From NCBI RefSeq assembly GCF_001653235.2, contig NW_019154043.1, positions 806,001 through 870,000 of the forward strand: DNA of 64,000 nt. Direction: 5' to 3'. The stretch comes from Pochonia chlamydosporia 170. Lineage: Eukaryota; Ascomycota; Sordariomycetes; Hypocreales; Clavicipitaceae. Under the pieces are notes generated by a model. The model did no database searches. It saw only the letters and a program-made list of their open reading frames with translations, and was not told the origin of the DNA. Made by a program: the position numbers and the translations under genes. The stretch's first letter is position 1. Each line of letters starts with the position of its first letter. Below, piece after piece: positions 53,761-64,000 of this stretch.

Positions 53761-56120
53761 ATGGACAATCCGCAACCACCCTCCACAAGCAGGAGACGGG
53801 AGAAGCCACAGCTCTCCTGTAATTTATGTAGAAGCAGAAAGTAAGAAACCTCAGATCTGGGGAGACTAGCCAGCGCACGAAGTATTTCCATCCCTGACAA
53901 CAGACAAAAAGACTGCGATGCGATCGACAGCGACCATGCACGGCTTGTGTGTCGCGAGGTCTCTCTGCCTCTTGTCGCTACCCCAATAATATCTCACATG
54001 CGCACTCGAACACATCAGCCACCCCCTCCAGTATCCAGGGAAGACTCAATCATCTCGAAGCCTTGGTAGTTCAGCTTATGAACAAGTCGGCCGCATCTAC
54101 ATCTGAACCCCGGTTCTGCGCAAAGTGTTCCGATCCCCTCCCTTCGACTAGCGACACTACGCCAGGCACGGTGACAACTGAACATTCTACAGCTGGAAGG
54201 CTCCACGTTGACGAGTTAAAAACGACATATGTGAGCAGTGCTCATTGGAAATCGGTGCTTGCAGGCATATCCGAGTTGAAGATCCTCAGTGAGGAGCAGG
54301 AAGATGATAACGATACCCCGTCCCCACAACAACAGACAGAATACGGACTGGAGGATAGCATTCTTATCCCAGGAACGACGAGGGAACGGCCAAGGTTGCT
54401 TTACGGTTGGCATAAATCTGCCACCTTGAGCGAGATATTAGCAGCCATGCCAGAGCGAGCAGTCGTGGATCGGTTGGTACTCAGCTACTTCCACCATCCA
54501 CCAATACCACATTGTCAGTAAATTTCACGTACCCTGAGCGAGTTTCTCTCAGCGACACGTTTGAGAAGTAAGTCCTAACATCAAGACAGTACTTTTGCAC
54601 GCAGATAGCTTTCTTCGACAAGTATGCGCAATCCACTTCGGCCGAATCCCAAACTTTTGGCCAGATGCTAACGTTTGTAGTACGAAAAATTCTGGGCTGA
54701 CCCGTACAACACGCCATTGATGTGGATAGCGCTCCTCTATGGAATTATGTGTCTCTCTACCCAAGCCGACATGTTTCGAGACCTGGTTCTCGAGAAGAGC
54801 ATCAACCCCTTAACGCCCGTTCCCAGTATGCCTCCATCGCGACCCAAATATCTCGATCAGATGGAACAGGCCCTCATAGCAGGCAACTACAGTAGCGGCG
54901 GTCCCTTTGCTCTCGAAGCCCTACTGCACTACCACATCCTCGAACACACCCGTTATCCGGACGCCGACGTCGGAACTTGGCTCCTAACAGGAATGGTTGT
55001 CCGCCTCGGCTTCCGCATGGGTTACCACCGGGATCCTTCCCATTTCCCAGACGTCACGCCGTTCCAAGGAGAAATGCGACGGCGAATCTGGATCCTCATG
55101 CATGCGCTAGACATCATGATGTCCCTGCAGCTGGGGTTACCTCGCGTCATCAAGGACGGACAGTGGGACACGCAGCCGCCGCGCAACATCTACGATTCCG
55201 AGTTCGACGAGAACACGACGGAGCTTCCGCCGTCGCGGCCAGAAACCGAAGTTACGCCTATTATGCACCTTCTCGCAAAGCACAAGATGCTAGTGGTTGT
55301 TGGGACCATCGCCGACACAAGCATGAGTGTAGCAGCAGAGCGGTGCGACCCGTCGACACTGATGGCTGAGAAGAGGTTGATGGGGCGCTTACGGGAGGCA
55401 TACGACTCTGTACCTGCGGGCGCAAAGTTTGACGCTTTTTCAAAGTTTGTGGACGACATGCCTAGCGATATTATGAACCGGCTTAGTATCACTGTGTTAC
55501 TGCAAAAGGGGCTCATCGTCCTTAACTGGCACCACGTCATGCCCAGCGGATCCATCATCAGCCCCGACGCTGACCCTATGGGCAGCAGCGAATCCGAATC
55601 CGGACCAAAGGACGACACCGAGGGCTATCAGATTTGCATCCGCGCGGCGCTGGAGATTCTCAGTATCCAAGAGACGATTGACTGTGAGACGCGGCCGGGC
55701 GGTGTTCTCTTCCCGCTCCACCTGTTGATATACTCGGTGGTCAAGCACGAATTCCTCATGGCAACCACAGTGCTCATCACGCACATGTACCGCACGACCG
55801 TGTCCCAGCCAGGCCTACGGGTCGATGAGAGAAAAACCAAACTCGCGCAGGAAGTAGAAGTGGCGCTTCGAAAGTCACACGGGATATGGATGCGACAGAG
55901 TGCGCGGTCGAAAGAGGCCATGCGGGTAGCCAACCTGCTGGCAATGCTCTTCCAAAAACTCAAAGACACGGATGTTCAACAGGTGCACAGGACGGAGATT
56001 GCGGACGAGCCTGTACTGATGCAATCTGATGATCAGGGGCTTGCGCTCTTTGGAGAATTCGGCCTGCTACACCATTTAGAGGACCTAAGTACATTCTTCA
56101 ACCTCCCCAACATGACATGA
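53761..56120 (+). CDS. Zn(II)2Cys6 fungal-specific transcription factor (4 exons)
   Basis: Exons 53761-53840, 53912-54513, 54590-54621 and 54681-56120 give 717 residues. Splitting the finger, the first intron joins CNLCRSRK to LRCDRQRPCTAC. The Cys at 20, 23, 30, 36, 39 and 48 keep the classical C-x2-C-x6-C-x5-C-x2-C-x8-C spacing, followed by a short linker and a coiled-coil-like GRLNHLEALVVQLM. The fungal-specific regulatory domain begins near HADSFLRQYEKFWADP (about 230-245) and includes LLTGMVVRLGFRMGYHRDP, then RRRIWILMHALDIMMSLQLGLPRVI. The second intron's donor is GTCAGT, which is not consensus, but it is the only choice that keeps frame into the HADSFLRQ exon. The gene converges with a GH43 gene 21 nt away. 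Target genes are unknown. Confidence 0.88.
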
Positions 56121-56141
56121 GGAGAAACGCCTCTTCCCATG

Positions 56142-57125
56142 TCAATCAGCAGTGGTGGTCAATATCCTCCCCTCGTCATCATAAAATATCTCCTTGACCT
56201 TGACCGATCTCAGATGGTCCACACCCTTGCTCAGCTCGCAGTCATGATAGAACAAATACGTCCTGCCTTCAAACTCGACAATGGAATGGTGCGTCGTCCA
56301 GCCCAACACCGGCTCCAGTATCCTCCCGCCGTACACAAACGGCCCCAGGGGCGACGAGCTAGTCGCATAGCACAAGAAGTGCGTGTCACCAGTCGAGTAA
56401 GAGAGGTAGTACCGCCCACGGGCCTTGTGCAACCACGCCGCCTCGAAAAACCGTCTGTCGTGGTCGTCAGCCGCAATCGGCGCGTTGGTCTCGGGGTCCA
56501 GAATCGGCAATTCTACAGGCGGCGACGCAAAACTGTGCATGTCGGACGAGAGGACGGCCACGCGCGGTCCCTGCGATGGCTGGTCCCCTGTGCGTTCGTG
56601 CGGCCCCTGGAGAGATGGGTTGTATGTCTCGGTGTTGCCGGCGTAGCACTGGAGTTGGCCGCCCCAGAGACCCCCGAAGTAGAGGTACGCTTGGTTGTCG
56701 TCGTCGACGAAGCAGGCTGGGTCGATGCTGTAGCTGCCAGGTATGGCGTTGGCGTCTGGCACGAACGGGCCATGGGGAGATGGGCCTTCTGCGACGCCGA
56801 TGCGGAAGATGCCTTCTTTATCGCGGGCAGGGAAGTAGAGGTAGTATTTGCCGTCTTTGTATGCTGCGTCTGGGGCCCAGAGTTGCTTTGATACCCATGG
56901 TATGTCTTCCATGCGAAGGACGGCCCCGTGGTCGGTTACCACTCCGGGGGAAGGGTGTAAGGTGTCGAGTGAGAAGACGTGGTAGTCAACCATGTCGTAT
57001 TGGTCGCCATTGTCATTGAATTGAATGTCTGTCTCGCGATCGTGAGAGGGGTAAATGTATAGTTTTCCATTGAATACGTGCGCTGAGGGGTCTGCCGTGT
57101 AAATGTGTGTGATGAGTGGTGCCAT
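56142..57125 (-). CDS. Intracellular glycoside hydrolase family 43 protein
   Basis: 327 residues, intronless, no signal peptide. The five-bladed beta-propeller catalytic residues fit: general base Asp12 (YTADPSAHVFNGKLYIYPSHD), pKa-modulating Asp135 (SIDPACFVDDD) and general acid Glu228 (RRFFEAAWLHKARGRYYLSYS). Family 43 enzymes act as beta-xylosidases or alpha-L-arabinofuranosidases; an intracellular form would handle imported oligosaccharides. Propeller blades with W/Y-rich strands (YYLYFPARD, AYLYFGGLWGG) are seen. Its stop codon is 21 nt from the end of the convergent Zn2Cys6 gene. Confidence 0.92.
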   Translation of the reverse strand: MAPLITHIYTADPSAHVFNGKLYIYPSHDRETDIQFNDNGDQYDMVDYHVFSLDTLHPSPGVVTDHGAVLRMEDIPWVSKQLWAPDAAYKDGKYYLYFPARDKEGIFRIGVAEGPSPHGPFVPDANAIPGSYSIDPACFVDDDNQAYLYFGGLWGGQLQCYAGNTETYNPSLQGPHERTGDQPSQGPRVAVLSSDMHSFASPPVELPILDPETNAPIAADDHDRRFFEAAWLHKARGRYYLSYSTGDTHFLCYATSSSPLGPFVYGGRILEPVLGWTTHHSIVEFEGRTYLFYHDCELSKGVDHLRSVKVKEIFYDDEGRILTTTAD

Positions 57126-57220
57126 GTTGAGTCAATGTTGATGTTGCTGTGAATAAAACTGTGGTGTATCGGCTAAGGTTCAAGTAGATCAATAAGGTTG
57201 TCTCATTCATCAGCAAATCA

Positions 57221-57292
57221 TCCGGTATGGTGTAGTGGCTAACATCGCTCGCTCTCACCGAGCAGCCCAGGGTTCGATTCCCTGTACCGGAG
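57221..57292 (+). tRNA. tRNA-Glu (CTC anticodon)
   Basis: 72-nt cloverleaf: acceptor stem TCCGGTA/TACCGGA, D arm with GTGTAGTGGCTAACA, anticodon stem GCTCG/CGAGC with loop CTCTCAC (anticodon CTC at 57254-57256), T arm CAGGG-TTCGATT-CCCTG. The discriminator is G57292. No intron and no encoded CCA. The tRNA recognises GAG codons. Confidence 0.97.
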
Positions 57293-57296
57293 TTTT
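57293..57296 (+). terminator. RNA polymerase III T-run after tRNA-Glu
   Basis: TTTT directly follows the tRNA 3' end, with further T-runs (T5 and T6) within the next 15 nt. Confidence 0.8.
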
Positions 57297-57548
57297 CTTT
57301 TTGCTTTTTTGGCCAATTTTGTGCTGCCTGCCATTTTCACTGACTGGCACCAGCATTCTTTTTATCCTCCCCAATTCAATGTTCCCCTATCAAGCCATCA
57401 TTCACTTTACCCGGACGGCTGAATGGCATCTCGGGAACTAGGAACTTTATGACCCCATTTTCAGCCTCATCCACACCTTCACTTCCCATATTCTCAGTCA
57501 TAGTCCACACATACAATCAGCACCCTTATTCCCTCCAACTGAAGCATT

Positions 57549-58236
57549 TCAAAAATCCTGCACCCCCGTCTCACCTATCTTCCGCTCCCCGTCCCCCCAA
57601 CTCGGCTCCTCCTCATCAAACCATCTATCCTCCTCATCCCTCCTCAGCACCACATCCAGCTCCTCATCCCCATCAACGCCCGCATAATCAAACTCCTCAT
57701 CTCCACCACGTATGAACCGCTCCCTCAGAAACTCCCTCCACAGCTCCACGCCTTCTTCCTTCGTGACAGCCTCCCCATCCCACGGGTTATCTACATCCGA
57801 TTGCGCCCGCCATGTATGCCGATGCGTGAAGTCCGTCCTCTGCTCACCTGCTGCTTCGGTCGCCAGCGCAGAGAGGCGGGTCTCCCCGCGGGCGAGGTCT
57901 GCCTCGAGAACGCGCCCGTACCCTTTTGCTTGGCCTTCTTGTTGGCGCTCTGATAGCGTTTGGTGTCGTTTTATGAGGCGTTCGTACAGAACGGGGTCTA
58001 TTTTACAGAGCGGACTAGTTTAGCCAGAAGGTAGTGTGGACGGGGACTTGGTAGGACAATGTTCAGTGGTACATACCTGCGAGTTCGTGATCTAGACTGC
58101 TTAGGTATGATGGGTTGCGCTCCAGATACTCCCGTCGGCGGTTCTGTGCCTGAATTTGGGCTGTCTTGGCTGGCGATTTAGCCGGACGGGGAACTTGTTT
58201 GTCAAATATCCCCTCTTTATCTGTCTGGACACTCAT
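57549..58236 (-). CDS. CCDC97-like protein (CCD97-like C-terminal domain), splicing-associated (2 exons)
   Basis: Exons 58236-58077 and 57997-57549 give 202 residues. The first exon has a Lys/Pro/Gln-rich N-terminus and the block RRREYLERNPSYLSSLDHELA; the second continues DPVLYERLIKRHQT and QEGQAKGYGRVLEADLARGE and ends in the very acidic segment ELWREFLRERFIRGGDEEFDYAGVDGDEELD with DEEDRWFDEEEP. These are the hallmarks of the CCD97-like domain (formerly DUF2052); the human member associates with the SF3b part of the U2 snRNP. Nuclear, probably splicing-linked, by homology. The intron (79 nt) has a GTATGT donor and GGCTAAAC branch. Confidence 0.82.
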
Positions 58237-58589
58237 TGTGAATGTCGTGGGACTGGTGGGTTGTCGTACAAATGAAACGTAAAATTAGTAATGGAGGAAA
58301 AGATATCAGGCTAGCGGTTATATTCACAAAGGTTCATGGCGGGTGTGAGCGTGGTGATGGATGAGATCATCCCGCTTGGATTGATCTTGTCCAGGTTAGC
58401 TGTGGGGCGGCCTCTTTGTCAACATTTCCGTGGACATGAGAGACTACAACTTTCATACAACGGTTCACAAGACCAACTCGCACGTATTTCCAATTATCGA
58501 AACCTTTTTCTTCTTAGAGTGGCTGATCCATGATGTACTAGTAACTACAAACTTGACTTTGCAACAACTACCCCATAACTGTAGCCAGC
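58237..58589. other. Intergenic between same-strand genes
   Basis: Promoter of the CCDC97-like gene and 3' end of the O-methyltransferase gene. Nothing else is seen. Confidence 0.5.
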
Positions 58590-59454
58590 TCAGTCCAGCA
58601 ACCTCCCCATGCCAAGCCCATCAAAGACCGGAAGCAACATGGCCTCGATTCGTGGGTGAGTGTGCATCAACTTGTTAAACTCATCCAAAAACGCAATGCT
58701 GCTCCAATCCCAGTTGATGGTCTGACGAGGAACCGTCTTAGTGGCCGGATTGTTGTCCGACTCATCGGCTACCAGTCCACAGCGGAGGGCATTGTCGCCG
58801 ATGATCAAGCCACCAGGACGAAGCAACCTCTTGGCTTGCCCGGGCTGCGATCTCTCCAGGATGGTCTTTAGGTACGCAGGATAACCTGACTTTTGAGCAT
58901 CAATAAAAATGATGTCGTATGGTTCTGCGGGCTCAATCTTGGACAGCCTGCCGTTGTAGGTTAGTGAGTTCATCGCAATTAAGAGACGCGGTAACTTTTC
59001 TGACATACGTCTGTAGGGCATCTCCAGTGATAATTTCGGCATTGTTCCACCCAAACCTCTCAAGTTTGTCTCTGGCTAGCTGCGAAAATTCTGGAGACTT
59101 CTCAAGACCCGTGACTATGCCCTTCTCTCCAACGGCGTTGGCCCACGCCGCAACTGAGAAGCCGACAAATGTGCCTATTTCCAAGACTGTTTGTTGCAAC
59201 AGTCAGTATATGTCATGAAATGGACGACTTGAGGCCATCATACCACGCTTGGCGTCAACGATTCGAGCCAGCCATGACAGCATCCTCGCTTCGAGGAGAG
59301 AAATCGTAAAGTTAGAGTTCTCTTGACTGCGCAAGACCCATTCATGATACTTGACGAGGTTCTCTGGAAGCGAGATAGAGTGCTTGTCCGAGTACTCGCT
59401 GACCTTTTGGCCAACGATCTCGTTGGGGTACAGAGTTGTGCAGTTCTCTATCAT
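58590..59454 (-). CDS. Class I SAM-dependent O-methyltransferase (caffeoyl-CoA/catechol type, 3 exons)
   Basis: Exons 59454-59244, 59186-59009 and 58947-58590 join in frame to 248 residues, starting at ATG 59454. The SAM-binding motif I is VLEIGTFVGFSVAAWANAVG (71-90), motif II around GIVTGLEKSPEF, and the metal-binding acidic pair appears in YDIIFIDAQKSGYPAYL and LLRPGGLIIGDNAL. The C-terminal DEFNKLMHTHPRIEAMLLPVFDGLGM matches the family end. Such enzymes methylate catechol or phenolic hydroxyls in a Mg-dependent way; fungal copies often act on secondary metabolites, but no biosynthetic cluster is visible here. Length is typical (about 230-250). Confidence 0.9.
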
Positions 59455-60975
59455 GATTCTGACCAAAGATGCCGGTTTGCTTGAGACTTAAGTGGTTGTT
59501 GATTGTCGCAGGTGCTTTCATCTGCGATGGCGGCGGGTTGATATGTTTAAGTACTCACCGAATCTTGTGCGAACATCATGTCGTGCGACCCTTGGCACGT
59601 TATCATAGGTCGTATAGTAGTCAACGACTCTATGAATCCTTCGTTATGCCCTAAACACCGTCTGAACACTGATGTGGCTGTTGGTTTGCCGGTTTGATGC
59701 AAAACAGTTGGCTGGATACGTAATAAGTAGGTTTCGTGTTACGCTGCAACTGACTACAATAGCTTTGAAAGCTGTGGAGGGTTTTGAGTAATCATCTTGC
59801 AACTCCGTGTGATGAGCTGTTCAGTGACTTTTGTTTCCCAGCTTGGGAGGCTGTTGCATTGACTCAGATGAGCTGATGACTTTGTTCCCAGAGCAACTGT
59901 TGGCGAGGGTAGTCAAGCGGCGTCGGATACTGACGGATAAGATTTGAATATAGCCATTGGCTGTGAAATCCATGCACACTTGGATGTGAATCTCATCGCT
60001 GGACTTCCGATGTCGCTGAATCCATATCGAACATTGATCAGAGACACCAAGCAAGGAGTCGGGGGCTCACAGAGTCACAGCAGCCTGCATGGACGCCACA
60101 TATGTTACATTACAACTCCTTGTGAAGCCTTGTACCGCCAAACACACATGGTGCAAATGTCACTCTGCTTTGGTTACTTTGTAGTGTGCGGTTGCACGAC
60201 ATGTCAACTCTGTCTGTGAAGAGGCCCTCAGCCACCGTCTAGTCGAGAGAGAAGCTGACAACACAGCCATCGTACCACTTGCAGTCTGTGGTGAAAAGCA
60301 TTGGGCCATACCAAGTATCCACTAACAGATCTCGATATGCCTTGGCGTACGGCACGATATGTGATACGTTTCCCTTTTTTGAATATTTTTGACCAGCTAC
60401 TGAATGTTGACCACTGACTTTTGTTGGTTGTTGGGCCATCGCAACAGAAAGGCTGAAAAAACATCCCTGAACTGCATCATGCAAGCAATCACGGAGCGGA
60501 GAAAAGCAACCGATTGCCCATTGACCCAGTGTTTCGTAAATGCTTCAGCCCAAGAATCCGCCACCGTGATTTGACTTTGAAGGACTAGTGGTGCTGGTGA
60601 AAAGTGTAAATTTATTGACCAAAGGTATGAAAGCGGTTGACGGGCAACACATTGGGGCAACTCAGCTTCTAACCGGGATCAGCGCCTTGTTTTCATGCCA
60701 ATCAGTTATTGGATTCAGTTGTCGGGTGCAAGTTGGGCAGCCGTGTCTTCTGCAGCCGCGGCTCTGGATTTTCATTCTTGTTTCTTCCCAGCCTGCGTCT
60801 CGGATTCCAGAACATCAGACATTTCACAAGCGTTTATCCTCACAACCAAGCGCGCGATGAGGTTGCTGGTCGAGAAAGCAGGCTGAGCGCGACACCATCA
60901 CTTTTCCTGGTTTGCCTCTCTGGAATCGAGCTTCCGTCGACAATCCTTTCCAGGCCAACACAGCGTAGTCGATCG
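59455..60975. other. Divergent promoter region between O-methyltransferase and SSK1
   Basis: About 1.5 kb. An in-frame extension upstream of SSK1 reaches 60709 but looks like leader. No other gene is seen; a long regulated leader for SSK1 is plausible. Confidence 0.5.
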
Positions 60976-63762
60976 ATGGCGTCCGATATTGCATCTCGCA
61001 TCAAGGCGCGGTTGTCAAGGAGGCGACACTCAACAACTCCATCGTTGGCGTCGTCTCAAAGCGGGCTTGGAGAAGCATCGGCATCGTCTGCTCCCAGCCA
61101 GAGTAGTCGTGAAGCATCATTTGCCTCGCACGCGCAGCTTACGGCCAGCCAGACCAGCGACGAACAAGCGGAAGCAATTGGCCATGGAGCTGTCGCCGGA
61201 CCTACTAGAGAGACCAGCGAAGCGAATGAGACGAAAAAGCTGCATGTGAATAAACGACAGCAACGTCCTGGTCATAGCGTTGGACATGAAGGCGACGGGG
61301 AGCATCGTGGTCCACTGTCTCCAGCGGCAAGAGCAACAAGCGATCAGGACCACAAACAGGGCAGGAGCGAACCAACAAACGCAGGGAACGCTCCAGGCGG
61401 CGCAGCAGACAAGAAGCCGCTGGAAGGTCCCCTGGGCGGTTCCCCGGAGGCCGCTGAAACAAGCTCTCCACAGCAGCAAATACAGGGCCGACCACTGTCA
61501 CAGCCCCCCGCGCCACGGCCACATGCACAGAGGTCACTATCTTTCATGGGCAACATTGACGAGGACACGGACTCTGCCCAAATGCAGGACCCGCCTCGCC
61601 AAGCTGTTGTCCACACCCAACATGAACCTGAACCTGGGCATGCTGGTCTTTCATCTCGATCTCGTCTTCATCCTCATCCCCCACAACAACTCGTAAATCC
61701 TGCTCCTCATTTGCCGCCCACATCACGATCGATCCCGTCGCCAGCGTCGTCCCCAGCACGAGCATCTCATAGCTCTCCTCCGACTTCAGTTGACCGTAGC
61801 TCCCCCCAACGTGGTGCTGGACGGACTCATAACTTGCGCCTCTCCGACCTTACCCCGTCGTCAAGCTCAGGAGCCAAGCCGTCCGCTTCTGGCCTGCCAC
61901 CTCCCACGTATGGTGGTGACGACCTCGAAGTCGATCCCCTTCAACGCCCGCCGCAACATGGCCGTGAACCCGACCAGCTGAGCTTTGCATCCTCGTCTGC
62001 AGTTGCATCAGCATCTGCTACCTCATCAGCCGATAGCCCTGCGTCCTTCGTTACGGCCGAACCGCAATCTCCCCGCCGACAGAGCCTTTTTGCCAGCAGG
62101 CAAACGAGCTTGATCAAGACTCTTCTCCGATCCAGTCAACCACAGGGTGCTGCGGACACAGAGCATCGACACTCCATAGATACCAATATGGTGACCCGAA
62201 AGATCTGGGTCAGGCGCCCCAATGCCTCTGCCACAACAATCACGATAAACGAAGAGGACCTGGTCGACGATGTGCGAGACATGATTCTGCGAAAATATGC
62301 AAACTCGCTGGGCCGAACCTTTGATGCTCCAGATCTCGTCATTCGTATACACCCTCGAGACCAGGAGAAGGAGCGAGTCCTTGGCCCAGAGGAAGTGATG
62401 GCTCGAACATTGGATACTTACTACTCAGGCGGGCAGACGGTTGACGAAGCTCTCACAATTGATATCCCTCGACGAACCCCAAAGGCCTCCCCACGCGTAC
62501 CGATGCCACCCGGAACTACAACTACAACCTACTACATTACCGACGACGGACGGCCCTCAGAAGCCGGCGAGGGTTACTTTCCCCCAGTCATGACGGTGCC
62601 ATCACCACATGCTGCACATGCAGTTCCAGTAACAGCGCCCAACGGTACTGTATCACATTCGATCGCTGTCATAGGAACCGGCCACATCCCTCCGATTCCG
62701 TCGCCCGGCGGCACCAGATCACGGCTGTATAGAGAACGGCCAGATCGTCCAAGGTTAAATAGGACCCATACATCCTCGCCCACACTTCTGGCCGGCCATA
62801 CCCCTGGTCCTCAGACCTCCGGGACCAGCAACCACGGTACGCAGAACTTTGTCCCACGGATGCCTCATTCTCGAACTCATTCAAGCTCTTCAGATCATCC
62901 GTCCGGACTCCCGACAGTAAAAACCCCAATGGCCAAGTCACCTGGCCCCGACCCCACCCCCGCCAGAGTTGCCACGCCGCCCCCGCGAACGTCTTCCCCG
63001 AGGGCACCCAGCGCTCGCCTGAGACGGAGCAAGAAAAGTTCGGAATACTCGAAACCGGTCAATGTCCTGAACGGGAGTGTACCCCCAATCAATGTTCTCA
63101 TCGTCGAGGACAACCCCATCAATCTGAAGCTTTTGGAAGCGTTCGTGAAGAGATTAAAGGTGCGGTGGCAAACAGCCATGAATGGTAAGGATGCTGTGAA
63201 GAAGTGGAGGACCGGCGGATTCCATCTTGTCCTGATGGACATTCAACTGCCAGTGATGAACGGCCTTGACGCCACGCGGGAGATAAGAAGACTTGAAAGG
63301 GTCAACTCTATCGGTGTTTTCACCTCAGCACCTTGCAGTTCGACTGGCAACGATGAGGACGACATCAATGAACAGGATCGACTGCAGAATCTTTCCCTTT
63401 TCAAGAGCCCAGTCATTATTGTGGCCTTGACCGCCAGTTCGCTACAGAGCGACAGACACGAAGCCCTGGCTGCCGGATGCAACGACTTTTTAACCAAGGT
63501 ATGCTCGATACGTCGCTTCCGTTGTTTAATCTTGGTTAACAACTACTGACTGGACAAATAGCCCGTCAACTTTGTGTGGCTTGAACGCAAGGTCATGGAA
63601 TGGGGTTGTATGCAGGCACTCATCGACTTTGATGGCTGGCGTAAGTGGAAGGAAGCGTACTCGCAACAAAACGAAGAGCGAGAGGCTGCCAAGAAGGCCC
63701 AGGCAGCTGCAAAGGCCAAATCAAAAAAGAACCGAGCATCACTCTCTGCGGCAGCGGAGTAG
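60976..63762 (+). CDS. SSK1: Ssk1-type response regulator of the HOG osmostress pathway
   Basis: Exons 60976-63498 and 63562-63762 give 907 residues. The start MASDIASRIKARLSRRRHS is typical of filamentous-fungal Ssk1. Residues 30-690 are Ser/Pro/Gln-rich and probably disordered, with a more ordered block at about 405-505 (KIWVRRPNASATTITINEEDLVDDVRDMI, preceding a ubiquitin-like segment). The receiver domain begins at about residue 703 (INVLIVEDNPINLKLL); the phospho-acceptor is D755 in LVLMDIQLPVMNG, followed by PVIIVALTAS and KPVNFVW. The C-terminal tail WKEAYSQQNEEREAAKK is also characteristic. Phosphate from the Sln1-type histidine kinase via Ypd1 keeps it inactive; unphosphorylated Ssk1 activates Ssk2/22 and Hog1. 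The 63-nt intron splits the receiver domain just before KPVNF. Confidence 0.95.
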
Positions 63763-64000
63763 CATTGCGAAGTCGGACTACAGCACGAATGGTATATTTA
63801 CACGCCCGCATATAATACGGTTGCGGCAATGACGAATGAAGAGAATATTCAGGATATACGGTAATTGCCAAGATGGTAATGGCGATGTAGTTGTGTATGT
63901 TGTGAGAGTTGAGCATGTGGCACGAACCCGCGTGTATGAGACGAGTGTAATTAGATGTGCGCATGCAAACGTCGTCCTTTCCGCATTTATCAGCGCCCAG
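63763..64000. other. SSK1 3' flank to window end
   Basis: Non-coding; no further feature is seen before the window edge. Confidence 0.5.

Overview
The window is nuclear DNA from a filamentous ascomycete (Pezizomycotina). A Sordariomycete, perhaps of the Hypocreales, is my inference from gene content. Supporting signs are short introns (about 50-120 nt) with GTRNGT donors and CTAAC-type branch sites, two HET-domain genes, a Zn(II)2Cys6 regulator with a fungal-specific regulatory domain, HsbA-type cell-surface proteins, an Ssk1 response regulator and a tRNA-Glu(CTC) gene. I annotate 25 protein genes (one cut by the left edge) and one tRNA. Several genes needed splice sites worked out by hand; where stated, the exon sums keep the reading frame.

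Left end (1-2.3 kb): two intronless minus-strand genes lie head to tail, an alpha-acetolactate decarboxylase followed by a catabolic (AlsS-type) acetolactate synthase. Together they would convert pyruvate to acetoin in the cytosol, the same pair as in bacterial alsSD/budBA operons. This is the most striking metabolic feature.

3.5-13.5 kb: a PPxY-motif protein, a small secreted double-psi beta-barrel protein, a metallo-beta-lactamase-fold protein with a zinc ribbon, two fungal proteins I do not recognise, and the tRNA adenosine deaminase subunit Tad2. 15-27.4 kb: an F-box-like protein, a large Ser/Pro-rich protein with half a Zn2Cys6 motif and a tandem array of tiny exons separated by near-identical in-frame introns, a ZGRF1/Mte1/Dbl2-like genome-stability protein, and a Ser/Pro-rich protein with an unusually long first intron. 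A 3.7-kb stretch with no gene I can support follows.

31-47.6 kb is accessory in character: a four-helix MARVEL-type membrane protein, a 57-residue zinc-finger-like protein, a six-cysteine secreted protein, a glyoxalase-fold protein, two HET-domain genes (self/non-self recognition), and two HsbA-type proteins, one soluble and one with a Ser/Thr-rich stalk and GPI-type C-terminus. Intergenic gaps are long here.

48.4-64 kb: an amine/amadoriase-type flavin oxidase, a mitochondrial Ohr-type peroxidase, an F-box protein, a Zn2Cys6 regulator convergent (21-nt gap) with a GH43 glycosidase, tRNA-Glu, a CCDC97-like splicing-associated protein, a class I O-methyltransferase, and SSK1, the response regulator of the HOG osmostress MAPK pathway.
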